64,000 bases of DNA. Source: DASXMT01 sp963781305 (GTDB taxonomy: Bacteria > Actinomycetota > Acidimicrobiia > Acidimicrobiales > RAAP-2). Below, in pieces: positions 49,884-58,572 of the stretch. The notes beneath the pieces were generated by a model. It searched no databases. It was not told where the DNA came from and saw nothing but the letters and a program-made list of their open reading frames with translations. Made by a program: the position numbers and the translations under genes. The stretch is from NCBI GenBank assembly GCA_963781305.1, contig CAWAFL010000014.1, positions 744,001-808,000 on the forward strand, written 5' to 3'. Numbering within the stretch: the first letter of the stretch is position 1; every line of letters begins with the position of its first letter.

Positions 49884-50303
49884 TCAGCCCCGGGTACGGG
49901 CGATCTTGGCCTGTTGCAGCACCGGTGCCGACACCCCGACGGTCCGCCACGCTGAATAGGTGATGCCCTTGCGGTCGCCGTAGGCCCTGGCCACCTTGAT
50001 GAACTCCTTCTCCAGGGCGGCGAGGTCAACGGTGTCACCGGTCTGGGACAGCTCGGCTTCGAGTTGCTGCTTCTCTTGTACGAGGTGGAGCCGGCTCAAT
50101 GCATCGGCATCGATCAGCCGATCTTCGATGGTGTTGAGACGCTTGGTGATCGAGTCCGTCGTGCGCTTACGCCCACGACGGGGCTTGGTCGACTCGAGGG
50201 CCTCAAGATAGCGGCGTACCACGCGACCCTCTTCACGACCCTTGGCCAAAGCCGCCTTGTGGGCGTCCGACATAGCCGTCTTTTTACGCGGGGATTTTGC
50301 CAT
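49884..50303 (-). CDS. Conserved hypothetical basic coiled-coil protein
   Basis: A 139-residue charged protein with no named domain. It starts 'MAKSPRKKTAMSDAHKAALAKGREEGRVVRRYLEALE', then a basic linker 'KPRRGRKRTTDS' and a probable coiled coil 'ITKRLNTIEDRLIDADALSRLHLVQEKQQLEAELSQ'. The C-terminus 'FIKVARAYGDRKGITYSAWRTVGVSAPVLQQAKI' resembles a small DNA-binding helix bundle. ATG 50303 is preferred over 50339. It lies antisense inside the purine cluster and has no evident link to purine synthesis. Confidence 0.7.
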   Translation of the reverse strand: MAKSPRKKTAMSDAHKAALAKGREEGRVVRRYLEALESTKPRRGRKRTTDSITKRLNTIEDRLIDADALSRLHLVQEKQQLEAELSQTGDTVDLAALEKEFIKVARAYGDRKGITYSAWRTVGVSAPVLQQAKIARTRG

Positions 50304-50804
50304 GACTACTAGTTTCTCAGACCATTCATTGAATGGCAACTCGTTCTACTCGGACGGACGGTTCGAGGCAATGCGACAGTGACCATGTACCGTACACGGA
50401 GCGTGATTTTCCCATCCGAAAGGCGAATGGTCCCGTATCCATGGCTGTGGCCTGGGCAGACCGGATATCACCGGCCTCATTCCCCGCCTGTTTTCCGTCC
50501 ATGGGCGCAAGCAAATGGCCAGAACCGGATGCATCTGGCTGACCGGGTCAGCGGGAAGTGAGCTGCCCGGTGATCTCATATCCCGCCTCCATCGGCCCCT
50601 GTACCCACTTCGCCAGCGGGTGAACCAGTTGCCCGTATCAGGCGCCGAAGACATTGCCACGGACTGTCAGACGGGTTTGCTGTATGAGCGGTCGCCGCTG
50701 ACGCTCGATACCCCATACGGCGACCGGGAGAATGGTGTTGAGTTGGGCCACGTTGAAGAGCCAAGTTGAATGGGTCTGAGAGGTCGGACAGGTACGGTGT
50801 ACAA
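50304..50804. other. 501-base gap inside the purine cluster
   Basis: No gene is supported: the short frames here have no ribosome binding site and no recognisable sequence. A palindrome TGTAC c GTACA lies at 50386-50396. The right end carries the purL -10 element. The AT-rich patch near 50300 probably serves the leftward hypothetical gene. Confidence 0.5.
50793..50804 (+). promoter_or_regulatory. TAnnnT -10 of purL (leaderless)
   Basis: TACGGT (50793-50798) is followed by six bases and GTG 50805. No ribosome binding site precedes the GTG, so purL is probably transcribed separately from purSQ and without a leader. Confidence 0.55.
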
Positions 50805-53093
50805 GTGAACGCCGGAGCCCCCGATTCGACCGTGCCCCTCCACCGCGCCCTCGGGCTCACCGACGACGAGCTGGCGGCGATCGAGGAGCTGCTCCATCGC
50901 CCGCCCAATCACCTGGAGCTTGCCCTCTACGCAGTGATGTGGAGCGAGCACTGCTCCTACAAGTCCTCCCGCGTCCACCTCAGGCGCCTGCCCACCGAAG
51001 GACCCTTGGTGCTCGTGGGTCCGGGGGAGAACGCGGGGGTCATTGATGCCGGCGACGGGATTGCCGTGGCCGTTCGCATCGAGAGCCACAATCACCCTTC
51101 GGCCATCGAGCCCTATCAGGGCGCGGCCACCGGCGTCGGGGGCATATTGCGCGACATCTTCACCATGGGCGCCCGTCCCATCGCGGTGATGGACCCCCTC
51201 TTCTTCGGGGATCCCGAGGCCGCCCGTCAGCGCTGGCTGATCGAGGGCGTGGTCGCCGGGATCTCCGGCTATGGGAACTCGGTGGGCGTCCCCACCGTGG
51301 GCGGAGAGCTGACCTTCGACCGGTGTTACGCCCAGAACCCACTGGTGAACGTGCTCTGCCTCGGTGTCCTCCCGGTGGACCGTCTGGTCCTCGGGCAGGC
51401 CTCAGGGGTGGGCAACGTGGCTGTGCTGTTGGGGTCGGCCACCGGTCGGGACGGGATCGGCGGCGTGAGCGTGCTGGCCTCGGCCGGCTTCGGCGAAGCC
51501 GGAGCCGACGAGGACGACGCAGCCAAGCGCCCCAGTGTCCAGGTGGGCGATCCCTACGAGGAGAAGCGGTTGATCGAGGCCTGCCTCGAGCTGCTCGATG
51601 CCCACCTGGTCGTCGGCATCCAGGACCTCGGTGGTGCCGGCCTGGTCTGTGCCACCAGCGAGACGGCGGCCCGGGGCGGGGTGGGCATGGATGTGGACGT
51701 ATCCGCCGTGGCGCGGCGCGAGCAGGGCATGGCCGCCTACGAGGTCATGACCTCGGAGAGCCAGGAGCGGATGCTGGCCATCGTCTCGCCGGCAGACCTG
51801 GAGCGGGTGCAAGAGGTGTGTCGTCGGTGGGAGGTCCGCGCCGCGGTGGTGGGTCGGGTCACCGAGGCACCACCGGGCGAGCCCGGACGGCTGCGGATCC
51901 TCGACGGGTTCGAGGGCGAGGTCCTGGGTGATCTTCCCGCCGAGTCCCTGAGCGAGGACGCGCCGCTCTACCACCGCCCGCTGGCCCGGCCGGCCGACCA
52001 GGCCAGCCGCCTGGCCGATGACCCCCCCTCCCCGGCCGGCCCCGATTGCGGCGGGGACCTGTTGGCCCTGCTGACCGACCCGTCCTGGGTCTTCCGCCAG
52101 TACGACCATCAGCTGTTCTTGAACACGGTGGAAGCACCAGGCGGCGACGCCGCCGTCTTGCGCCTGGCTGCACCGGGCCTCCCGGCGTCGAGCCGGGGAC
52201 TGGCCCTCTCCACCGACTCGAACCCGCGATGGTGCTCGCTCGATCCCCGGCTGGGCACTGCGGCCACCGTGGCCGAATCGGCCCTCAACGTGGCCTGTGG
52301 GGGATCCCGTCCGGTGGCCGTGGTGAACTGCCTCAACTTCGGCAACCCCGAGCACCCCGAGGTCATGTGGCAGCTGTCGGAGTCGATCGACGGCATGAGC
52401 GAGGCCTGCCTGGCTCTGGGCCTCCCGGTGGTGGGGGGCAACGTGAGCCTGTACAACGAGAGCGCGGGGATTGACATCGACCCAACGCCGGTGATCGGCA
52501 CGGTGGGCCTCATCGACCATCTGGCGCACCGCCCGCCGGGCATGGCTTTGCGGGAGGGATCGTCGCTCGTGCTGGTGGGGGGTGACGCCGGCGAGAGCCC
52601 GTCGCTGGCCGGTTCCCGTTGGGCCGTCGAGTGCCGTGGCCATCGCAATGGCACGCTGCCCCCACTCGATCTGGCCCTCCACGGCCGGCTGGTGTCCTGG
52701 GTCGGCGACGTGGTCGGCGACATCGTCGCTGGCCGGGTCGACGCTGACGACGGACTGGTGGCGGGGATCCACGACGTCTCGGGGGGCGGCATCGGGGTTG
52801 CCCTGGCCGAGATGGCAGTCCGCTCCGGGGTGGGGTTCGCCGTGGCGGGCATCCGCGATCAGCGCGCCCTGTTCGCCGAGGCCCCGTCGCGTGTCGTGGT
52901 CTGCACCGATCGCCCCGATGAGCTGATCGCCCGCGCCGCCGATTTGCAGCTGGGGGCGTGGGTCCTCGGGTCGGCGGGAGGCGACCGGTTGGTGGTGGAC
53001 GGCCTGGTCGACGTCAGCCTGGACGAGGCCACCACGGCGTGGCGCGACCGTCTGCCGGCTCTTTTGGACGAGCTGGCTCCGGCCGGGGCATAG
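50805..53093 (+). CDS. purL: FGAM synthetase large subunit PurL (small-type)
   Basis: A 762-residue AIR-synthase-fold enzyme that makes FGAM with PurS and PurQ. Landmarks are 'LYAVMWSEHCSYKSSRVHLRRLPT', 'AVRIESHNHPSAIEPYQGAATGVGGILRDIFTMGARPIA', 'QDLGGAGLVCATSETAARGGVGMDVD', 'YDHQLFLNTV' and 'PVVGGNVSLYNESAG'. The length is that of the three-subunit system. GTG 50805 was chosen on the promoter spacing and the loss of conserved sequence upstream. Confidence 0.96.
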   Translation: MNAGAPDSTVPLHRALGLTDDELAAIEELLHRPPNHLELALYAVMWSEHCSYKSSRVHLRRLPTEGPLVLVGPGENAGVIDAGDGIAVAVRIESHNHPSAIEPYQGAATGVGGILRDIFTMGARPIAVMDPLFFGDPEAARQRWLIEGVVAGISGYGNSVGVPTVGGELTFDRCYAQNPLVNVLCLGVLPVDRLVLGQASGVGNVAVLLGSATGRDGIGGVSVLASAGFGEAGADEDDAAKRPSVQVGDPYEEKRLIEACLELLDAHLVVGIQDLGGAGLVCATSETAARGGVGMDVDVSAVARREQGMAAYEVMTSESQERMLAIVSPADLERVQEVCRRWEVRAAVVGRVTEAPPGEPGRLRILDGFEGEVLGDLPAESLSEDAPLYHRPLARPADQASRLADDPPSPAGPDCGGDLLALLTDPSWVFRQYDHQLFLNTVEAPGGDAAVLRLAAPGLPASSRGLALSTDSNPRWCSLDPRLGTAATVAESALNVACGGSRPVAVVNCLNFGNPEHPEVMWQLSESIDGMSEACLALGLPVVGGNVSLYNESAGIDIDPTPVIGTVGLIDHLAHRPPGMALREGSSLVLVGGDAGESPSLAGSRWAVECRGHRNGTLPPLDLALHGRLVSWVGDVVGDIVAGRVDADDGLVAGIHDVSGGGIGVALAEMAVRSGVGFAVAGIRDQRALFAEAPSRVVVCTDRPDELIARAADLQLGAWVLGSAGGDRLVVDGLVDVSLDEATTAWRDRLPALLDELAPAGA

Positions 53094-53108
53094 CCCCGCT
53101 GATCCTTC

Positions 53109-53184
53109 AGGCAGCCACGGGCCGCCGTATTGACTCAGGCGGCCACGGGCCGCCGTATTGACTCAGGCGGCCACGGGCCGCCGG
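53109..53184. repeat. 28-base tandem repeat, about 2.7 copies, each with a hairpin
   Basis: Copies start at 53109, 53137 and 53165 with an exact period of 28; the first differs at one position. Each contains GGCGGCC-acg-GGCCGCC, a 7-base-pair stem (imperfect in copy one). The third copy is the 3' end of the PHP gene, and each unit repeats its stop codon, so this looks like tandem duplication of that end. It lies between convergent purL and PHP genes and may act as a terminator. Confidence 0.85.
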
Positions 53185-54014
53185 GCGGCCAGGCGCTCGA
53201 GGACACGGTTGGGCACCCTCAGGTCGCCAGTTCCGGTGCCCACGGTCAGGTCGGGCTTGATCGTGCCGTGATGGTCCGACCCGCCGGTGGCCACCAGATC
53301 GAAGCGGTCGGCCAGGGTCACCAGATCCTGTCGCTGCCTCGGCGAATACCGGCCATAGATCGCCTCGATGCCGGCGAAGCCGTGCTCGGCCAGCTCGCCG
53401 ATGGTCTGGGCCAGCTCGGCCGGCTCGAGATCGAGGCTGTAGGGGTGGGCCAGGACTGCTACACCACCCGAGGCCCGGGCCAACCGGGCCACGTCGATTG
53501 CCTCCAGCCGGGACTTGGGCACGTACGCCGGTCCTCCGTTTCCCAAGTACTGGTCGAAGGCCTCCTGGATGGATCCGACGACCCCGTGGCGTACCAGCGC
53601 AGTGGCGAAGTGGGGGCGGCCCACGCCCTCCTCGCCGCCGGCGATGTCCACTACCTCCTGGTAGGTGACGGGGAGCCCGATGGCGGCCATGCGATCGGCC
53701 AGGGCAACGTTTCGCTCGAGCCGGTCGTCCCGCAGCCGGACCAGCTCCTCGGCCAACGGCCCACCGTCGTCTTCCACGAAGTACACGAGGACGTGCATAC
53801 CTCCGTTGCCGACGGGGCGACACGAGATCTCACAGCCGGGGATGAGATCCACGCCCAGCTCCTCGGCGCGCTGGCGGGCGGCGGGGAGCCCGGCCAGTGA
53901 GTCGTGATCGGTCAGGGCCACGGCCGAGCAACCGACTAGTGCGGCCAGCTCCGGGATCCGCTCGGGCGGGTCGCTCCCGTCCGAGACGGTCGAGTGGGTA
54001 TGGAGGTCGATCAC
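53163..54014 (-). CDS. PHP-domain phosphoesterase
   Basis: A 283-residue protein of the PHP family, similar to YciV/RNase AM-type 3',5'-nucleoside bisphosphate phosphatases. Metal-binding motifs are intact: 'IDLHTHSTVSDGS' (HxH), 'ALTDHDSLAG' (DH), 'IPGCEIS', 'GVAVLAHPYSL' and 'VATGGSDHHG'. It probably hydrolyses a phosphoester on a nucleotide or short RNA. GTG 54014 sits directly before the first strand and seven bases after TAGCCT. Its 3' end is part of a tandem repeat. Confidence 0.88.
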   Translation of the reverse strand: MIDLHTHSTVSDGSDPPERIPELAALVGCSAVALTDHDSLAGLPAARQRAEELGVDLIPGCEISCRPVGNGGMHVLVYFVEDDGGPLAEELVRLRDDRLERNVALADRMAAIGLPVTYQEVVDIAGGEEGVGRPHFATALVRHGVVGSIQEAFDQYLGNGGPAYVPKSRLEAIDVARLARASGGVAVLAHPYSLDLEPAELAQTIGELAEHGFAGIEAIYGRYSPRQRQDLVTLADRFDLVATGGSDHHGTIKPDLTVGTGTGDLRVPNRVLERLAARRPVAA

Positions 54015-54027
54015 CCAGGTGAGGCTA
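54015..54027 (-). promoter_or_regulatory. TAnnnT -10 of the PHP gene (leaderless or nearly so)
   Basis: On the minus strand TAGCCT (54027-54022) is followed by seven bases and GTG 54014. Confidence 0.45.
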
Positions 54028-54196
54028 CCGGTCGGTCCCTCGATGCCCTCCGGCGGTGCGTGCCGACCTGGGAGTCCGTCCGGAATCGATCGGTCGCGTG
54101 GTCCGGGCACTAGTCTGCAGGTGAGGGAAGTCGCTCGCTACGGGCAGCCCTCGAGCGACGAGCCCGACGACCCCCGGTGACGACGGTGATGAACCG

Positions 54197-55645
54197 ATGA
54201 TGGAGGCCAAGGAAGCGTGTGGTGTCTTCGGGGTCTACGCCCCGGGGCGCTCGGTCGCACACCTGATCTTCGATGGTTTGTACGCCCTGCAGCATCGGGG
54301 CCAGGAATCGGCGGGGATGGCCCTCAGCGATGGCGACGCCATCACCGTGATGAAGGATATGGGCCTGGTCACCACCGTGTTCGACGAGCGGAAGCTCTCC
54401 GGCCTCCGTGGGCACCTGGGTATCGGCCACACCCGGTACTCGACGGCGGGCTCTCGGTCGTGGCGGAACGCCCAGCCCGTGTACCGGGGCGTCGGGCGGG
54501 CCGGGTTCGGTCTGGCCCATAACGGCAACCTGACCAACACCTCCGCCCTCACCGAGGCCGCCGGCATGCTTCCCGGGGTGGTCGCCTCGGACAGCGACCT
54601 GGTGGCCGAGCTCCTGGCCGAAGCCTTTCCCGCCGAATCCGAAGGCGAGGGCGACCTGGTGGCCGCCCTCCGCACCGTGCTTCCCGCGGTGGGCGGGGCG
54701 TTCTCCTTCGTCCTCCTCGATGCCGACCGGCTGATCGGGATCCGGGACCCCAACGGGTTCCGTCCATTGTGCCTGGGACGCTTGGAGGCCACCGACGAGT
54801 TCGAGGAGGGCTGGGTCCTGGCCTCGGAGACCCCCGCCCTCGACGTGATCGGGGCCACGTTCGTCCGTGAGCTCGAGGCAGGCGAGATGGTGATCATCGA
54901 CGGCAAGGAGGTGCGTTCGGAGTTCGTCTTCGCCCCCGAGCGCTTCGATCCCCGTCTGTGCATCTTCGAGTTCGTCTACTTCGCCCGGCCGGACAGCAAG
55001 CTCTACGGCAACGAGGTGCACGGCGCGCGGCGGCGCATGGGTCAACGGCTGGCCACCCAGGCACCGGTGGACGCCGATCTGGTCATGGGGGTGCCCGACT
55101 CCGGGGTGCCGGCGGCCGAGGGTTACGCCGTGACCAGCGGGATCCCCTACGGCCAGGGCCTGGTGAAGAATCGGTACATCGGGCGCACGTTCATCGCCCC
55201 CACCCAGCAGGAGCGGGCCAACGGGGTGCGGCGCAAGCTGAACCCGCTGCGGGAGAACATCGCGGGCAAGCGGCTGGTGGTGGTGGACGACTCCATCGTG
55301 CGGGGCACCACAACCCGGGCCATGGTGCAGATGCTGCGGGAGGCGGGAGCGGCCGAGATCCACCTGCGCGTCTCGTCGCCGCCGTTCCAGTGGCCCTGTT
55401 ACTACGGGATCGACACGCCGGATCGCACCGAGCTGCTGGCCGCCATCAAGTCGGTCGACGAGATCGCCGAGTACCTGAACGTGGACTCGCTCGAGTACCT
55501 GACCATCGACAACCTGGTGGAGGCGGTCGACGCCCCCGGAGCCGGGTTCTGCGACGCCTGCCTGACCGGCAACTACCCGGTCCCGGTGCCCGTCGAGGTC
55601 ACCGCTCGCCCGGCTCTGGCCGGCGCGGCCACGCCCGGCGTCTGA
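54197..55645 (+). CDS. purF: Amidophosphoribosyltransferase
   Basis: A 482-residue enzyme for the first committed step of purine synthesis. The N-terminus is 'MMEAKEA' then 'CGVFGVYAPG', so cleavage of a short propeptide would expose the catalytic Cys. 'HRGQESAGMA' and 'THNGNLTN'-like 'LAHNGNLTN' are in the glutaminase domain, and 'VDDSIVRGTTTRAMVQMLREAGA' is the PRPP site. Cys in 'LCIFEFVYFARPDS', 'WPCYYGID' and 'FCDACLTGNYP' match the four iron-sulfur ligands of the Bacillus-type enzyme. purM follows six bases later. Confidence 0.95.
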   Translation: MMEAKEACGVFGVYAPGRSVAHLIFDGLYALQHRGQESAGMALSDGDAITVMKDMGLVTTVFDERKLSGLRGHLGIGHTRYSTAGSRSWRNAQPVYRGVGRAGFGLAHNGNLTNTSALTEAAGMLPGVVASDSDLVAELLAEAFPAESEGEGDLVAALRTVLPAVGGAFSFVLLDADRLIGIRDPNGFRPLCLGRLEATDEFEEGWVLASETPALDVIGATFVRELEAGEMVIIDGKEVRSEFVFAPERFDPRLCIFEFVYFARPDSKLYGNEVHGARRRMGQRLATQAPVDADLVMGVPDSGVPAAEGYAVTSGIPYGQGLVKNRYIGRTFIAPTQQERANGVRRKLNPLRENIAGKRLVVVDDSIVRGTTTRAMVQMLREAGAAEIHLRVSSPPFQWPCYYGIDTPDRTELLAAIKSVDEIAEYLNVDSLEYLTIDNLVEAVDAPGAGFCDACLTGNYPVPVPVEVTARPALAGAATPGV

Positions 55646-55651
55646 GTCCGC

Positions 55652-56737
55652 GTGGCTGACGGACCCGCGCAGCCGGACGCCGGCGCCACCTATGCCGCGG
55701 CCGGGGTGGACATCGAGGCCGGCGAAGCCGCGGTCGAGCGCATCCGGTCGCTGGTCGACTCCACCGCCCGACCGGAGGTACTCGGGGGTATCGGCGACTT
55801 CGGAGGCATGTTCGCCCTGGACACCGCACGCTTCGACCAGCCGGTGCTGGTGGCGGCGACCGACGGCATCGGGACCAAGGCGCTGGTGGCCCAGGCCACC
55901 GGCCGCTACGCCACGGTGGGGATCGACCTCGTGGCCATGTGCGTCGACGACCTGGTCTGCTCGGGTGCGGAACCCCTGTTCTTCTTGGACTACATCGCCA
56001 CCGGCGCCGTCGATCCCGCCCATATGGCCGAGCTCGTCGCCGGGGTGGCCGACGGCTGCCGCCAGGTGGGCGCCGCCCTCCTGGGCGGTGAGATGGCCGA
56101 GCATCCCGGGATCATGCAGCCTGGCGAGTTCGATCTGGCCGGCTTCGCTGTCGGCGTGGTGGAGCGTGGCGACATCCTCGGGTCTGCCCGGGTTCGTGCC
56201 GGCGACGTGCTCATCGGACTGGCCTCGCCCGGCCTCCGGTCGAACGGGTACACGTTGGCCCGCCACGTGCTGTTGGAGCGGGCAGGCCTGTCCCTCGGCG
56301 ACCCGGCGTGGAAGGGGGCGCCCACCACTGTGGCCGACGAGCTGTTGGAGCCGTCGGTCCTCTATGCGCCGGCCGTCCTGGCCGCCCTGGCGGTGGCCGA
56401 GATCCATGCGGTCTCCCACATCACCGGGGGCGGGATCCCGGGGAACCTCCCACGGGCCCTTCCCGAAGGGGCGCGGGCCGTGGTCGACCAGGGGACGTGG
56501 ACGGTCCCCCGGATCTTCGGTGAGATCAGGCGCCTGGGTGCAGTGGACGACGAGGAGATGGCCCGGGTCTTCAACCTCGGGCTGGGGATGATCCTGATCG
56601 TGCCCCCGGACTCGGTCCCCCCCGCAGTAGCCGCGCTGGAGGGGGCCGGACAGACGGCCGCGGTGGTGGGCCGGATCGAGGACGGCCTACGGGGAGTGGA
56701 ACTGATCGGAGCGAACCGCTGGAAGGAGAACAGTTGA
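55652..56737 (+). CDS. purM: AIR synthetase
   Basis: A 361-residue enzyme closing the imidazole ring of AIR. Characteristic are 'YAAAGVDIEAGEAAVERI', 'VAATDGIGTKALVAQATGRYATVGIDLVAMCVDDLVCSGAEPLFFLDY', 'GGEMAEHPGIM', 'GLASPGLRSNGYTLAR' and 'HITGGGIPGNLPRALPEG'. The usual GGETAEMPG is GGEMAEHPG here. The GTG start follows purF closely and its stop overlaps the pyrE start (TTGA). Confidence 0.95.
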   Translation: MADGPAQPDAGATYAAAGVDIEAGEAAVERIRSLVDSTARPEVLGGIGDFGGMFALDTARFDQPVLVAATDGIGTKALVAQATGRYATVGIDLVAMCVDDLVCSGAEPLFFLDYIATGAVDPAHMAELVAGVADGCRQVGAALLGGEMAEHPGIMQPGEFDLAGFAVGVVERGDILGSARVRAGDVLIGLASPGLRSNGYTLARHVLLERAGLSLGDPAWKGAPTTVADELLEPSVLYAPAVLAALAVAEIHAVSHITGGGIPGNLPRALPEGARAVVDQGTWTVPRIFGEIRRLGAVDDEEMARVFNLGLGMILIVPPDSVPPAVAALEGAGQTAAVVGRIEDGLRGVELIGANRWKENS

Positions 56738-57324
56738 GCACTGACCAGAACGGGGCCGACGCCCCCTTGCCGGCCAGCGAGTTCGCCGAGCTCCGGTCCC
56801 ACCTGTTGGCCCACTCGGTGAAGCGGGGCGACTTCGTGTTGAAGTCGGGTCGTCGGAGCAGCTGGTTCATCGACTCGAAGCAGACCGTGTGCCGTCCCGA
56901 GGCCATGCTGCTGGTGGCCGACGCCGTGTTGTCGGTGGTTCCCCCCGACGCCACCGCCATCGGGGGGCTGACCATGGGGGCGGACCCGGTGGCCTTCGTG
57001 GCCGCCGGTGTGGCCGCCACCCGGGGAAGGCTCCTCAACGCGTTCAGCGTGCGGAAGGAAGCGAAGGACCACGGCGGTGGCGGCAGGATCGCCGGCGCCC
57101 TCGACCCCGGGGACCGCGTGGTGATCACCGAGGACACCGTGACCCGTGGCACCTCGCTGCTGGAGGCGGCGCACGCCGTCCGGGACGCCGGGGCCGAGCC
57201 CGTGCTGTTGGTGGCGGTGGTTGACAGGGGCGGCACGGTCGGGGCCATGGCCGCGGCCGAGGGCCTGCCCTTCCGGGCGTTGCTCACCGCGCCTGATCTG
57301 GGCTTCGACTACGAGGGCGCCTGA
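56734..57324 (+). CDS. pyrE: Orotate phosphoribosyltransferase
   Basis: A 196-residue enzyme that makes OMP in pyrimidine synthesis. 'SVKRGDFVLKSGRRSSWFIDSKQ' is the orotate-binding part, 'GLTMGADPVAFVAAG' and 'AFSVRKEAKDHGGGGRIAG' the catalytic loop, and 'RVVITEDTVTRGTSLLEAAHAVRDAGA' the PRPP motif. The start is TTG 56734 in a TTGA overlap with purM, with AAGGAG upstream, so a pyrimidine gene is coupled to the purine operon. Confidence 0.93.
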   Translation: MSTDQNGADAPLPASEFAELRSHLLAHSVKRGDFVLKSGRRSSWFIDSKQTVCRPEAMLLVADAVLSVVPPDATAIGGLTMGADPVAFVAAGVAATRGRLLNAFSVRKEAKDHGGGGRIAGALDPGDRVVITEDTVTRGTSLLEAAHAVRDAGAEPVLLVAVVDRGGTVGAMAAAEGLPFRALLTAPDLGFDYEGA

Positions 57325-57358
57325 GCCATACCGACCCCGTCGCCCGGAATCGTCGGCG

Positions 57359-57709
57359 CTATCCGAGTGCGGGCGGATGGAGCCGGATGGCGTGCTCGGG
57401 GCAGGCGACCACGCACAGCCCGCAGGCCCGGCAGTTGTCGGCGTTGGGGGCGTAGGCGGTCTGGCGGCCGTGGGCCCGAACCTTGAGCCGGGACAGGCGA
57501 CCGAGGGCGTCGAAGTCGGCATCGTCGATCCTGCGCACCTCGAACACGTCGTTGGGACACACGACGACGCAGTCGCGCTTGCCCTCGCATCGGGCGTGGT
57601 CGATCACCGGTCCCCAGGTGCCCGGGGGCGCGGAACACCGCTCACCCGGACGATCCGGATGAGCGGCGGCCCGTCGCTTCTTGTCCAACCCGATGGGGTC
57701 AGGCGCCAT
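57359..57709 (-). CDS. Ferredoxin, probably 7Fe type
   Basis: A 116-residue two-cluster ferredoxin. The C-terminal motif 'CRACGLCVVACP' is complete. The first motif reads C-x5-C-x3-CP ('CEGKRDCVVVCP'), with Lys at the usual second Cys, so that cluster is likely [3Fe-4S]. An insert 'DALGRLSRLKVRAHGRQTAYAPNA' separates the motifs. The gene overlaps the end of the padR gene by 11 bases, so they form one operon. Its electron partner is unknown; the divergent molybdopterin/FdhD genes make a molybdoenzyme plausible. Confidence 0.85.
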   Translation of the reverse strand: MAPDPIGLDKKRRAAAHPDRPGERCSAPPGTWGPVIDHARCEGKRDCVVVCPNDVFEVRRIDDADFDALGRLSRLKVRAHGRQTAYAPNADNCRACGLCVVACPEHAIRLHPPALG

Positions 57710-58367
57710 CGCCAGAGGCTTCGTCGGGGGCGTCTTCGGCCAGGACCTGGTAGATCTTGCGCCTGGTGTCGTTCAGGATCCCGTGCACCGTGGCGATCTG
57801 CTCGGCGCTCCCGGCTTGGGCCACCTGCATGATGGCCGATCCCACCTGGAAGGTCAGGTTGCGCAGGTCGACCAGTGAGCGGTCGGCATCCTGCGCCGCG
57901 TCCTCCCACGGGGCCGGGCCGTCGCCGGCCTCCTTGGCCACCTTCAGGCCCTCGACGGTCAGGTCGAAGACCCGGCGACCCTCGGCCTTGTCGGCGGTGA
58001 TGAGGCCCTCGTCCTCCAGCGACTGGAGGGTGGGGTAGACCGAACCGGGACTGGGACGCCAGACCCCGCCGCTCCGCTCGGTGAGCTCGGTGATGATCTG
58101 GTAGCCGTGCATGGGCTTCTCGGACAGCAGGGCAAGGATGGCCGCCCGGACGTCGCCCCGGCCCACCTTCGGCCCTCGGCCGAACATCGGGCCGCCGAAG
58201 CCGCCCATGCCCCCGTGGCGTCCGAATCCCGCCCCCGGGTGGCCCCGCCCTCGGCCCCGTCCCCGTCCCCGGAGCGCTGCCTCGAACAGCAGTCGGTCGG
58301 GTCGGGTTCCCGGCCCGGGGCGATCGTTCTCGTCCCAGGGCCCTTCAAATCTGTGTCGTGCGTGCAT
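57699..58367 (-). CDS. PadR-family transcriptional regulator with Gly/Arg-rich N-terminus
   Basis: A 222-residue regulator. Residues 1-70 are low-complexity Gly/Arg/Pro ('RGRGRGRGHPGAGFGRHGGMGGFGGPMFG'). The PadR winged helix follows: 'GDVRAAILALLSEKPMHGYQIITELTERSGGVWRPSPGSVYPTLQSLEDEGLI', then a dimerising helical tail ('VDLRNLTFQVGSAIMQVAQAG'). It probably binds the palindromes in the divergent gap before fdhD. The ATG follows GAGGAGG closely. Confidence 0.88.
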   Translation of the reverse strand: MHARHRFEGPWDENDRPGPGTRPDRLLFEAALRGRGRGRGRGHPGAGFGRHGGMGGFGGPMFGRGPKVGRGDVRAAILALLSEKPMHGYQIITELTERSGGVWRPSPGSVYPTLQSLEDEGLITADKAEGRRVFDLTVEGLKVAKEAGDGPAPWEDAAQDADRSLVDLRNLTFQVGSAIMQVAQAGSAEQIATVHGILNDTRRKIYQVLAEDAPDEASGDGA

Positions 58368-58429
58368 TGGTGCCTCCTCGGCAGAGTTTTCGTATGGTGA
58401 GGGTCTTGGTGACCGCTCTCAATAAGTCA

Positions 58430-58444
58430 CGATATATCGCGATA
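58430..58444. promoter_or_regulatory. Overlapping palindromes, candidate PadR operator
   Basis: CGATATATCG (58430-58439) and TATCGCGATA (58435-58444) are both perfect palindromes sharing five bases. AT-rich sites with a CGCG centre of this kind are typical for PadR-like repressors. The site lies 63 bases before padR and about 130 before fdhD. Confidence 0.6.
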
Positions 58445-58572
58445 CAACCAATGTCAAGAGAAAATTATGAGACCTTCCCGTTGTGGCACCGCGCCTGGCC
58501 GCAGCGGGGACGCGATCGGATCCGCTGCGCTGAGCCAACCACTCGGCCGATCCGCGGTGGCAATATGGATTG

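Noticed and set aside
50340..50800. Several short frames (60-110 codons) in the purQ-purL gap
   Set aside because: None has a ribosome binding site, a plausible composition or a recognisable motif, and they overlap one another.
53109..53184. 28-base repeats considered as a CRISPR array
   Set aside because: Copies are directly adjacent without spacers and are a duplication of a gene end.
54110..56419. A 769-codon open frame antisense to purF and purM
   Set aside because: It spans two real genes and their junction, and the residues are typical of shadow frames.
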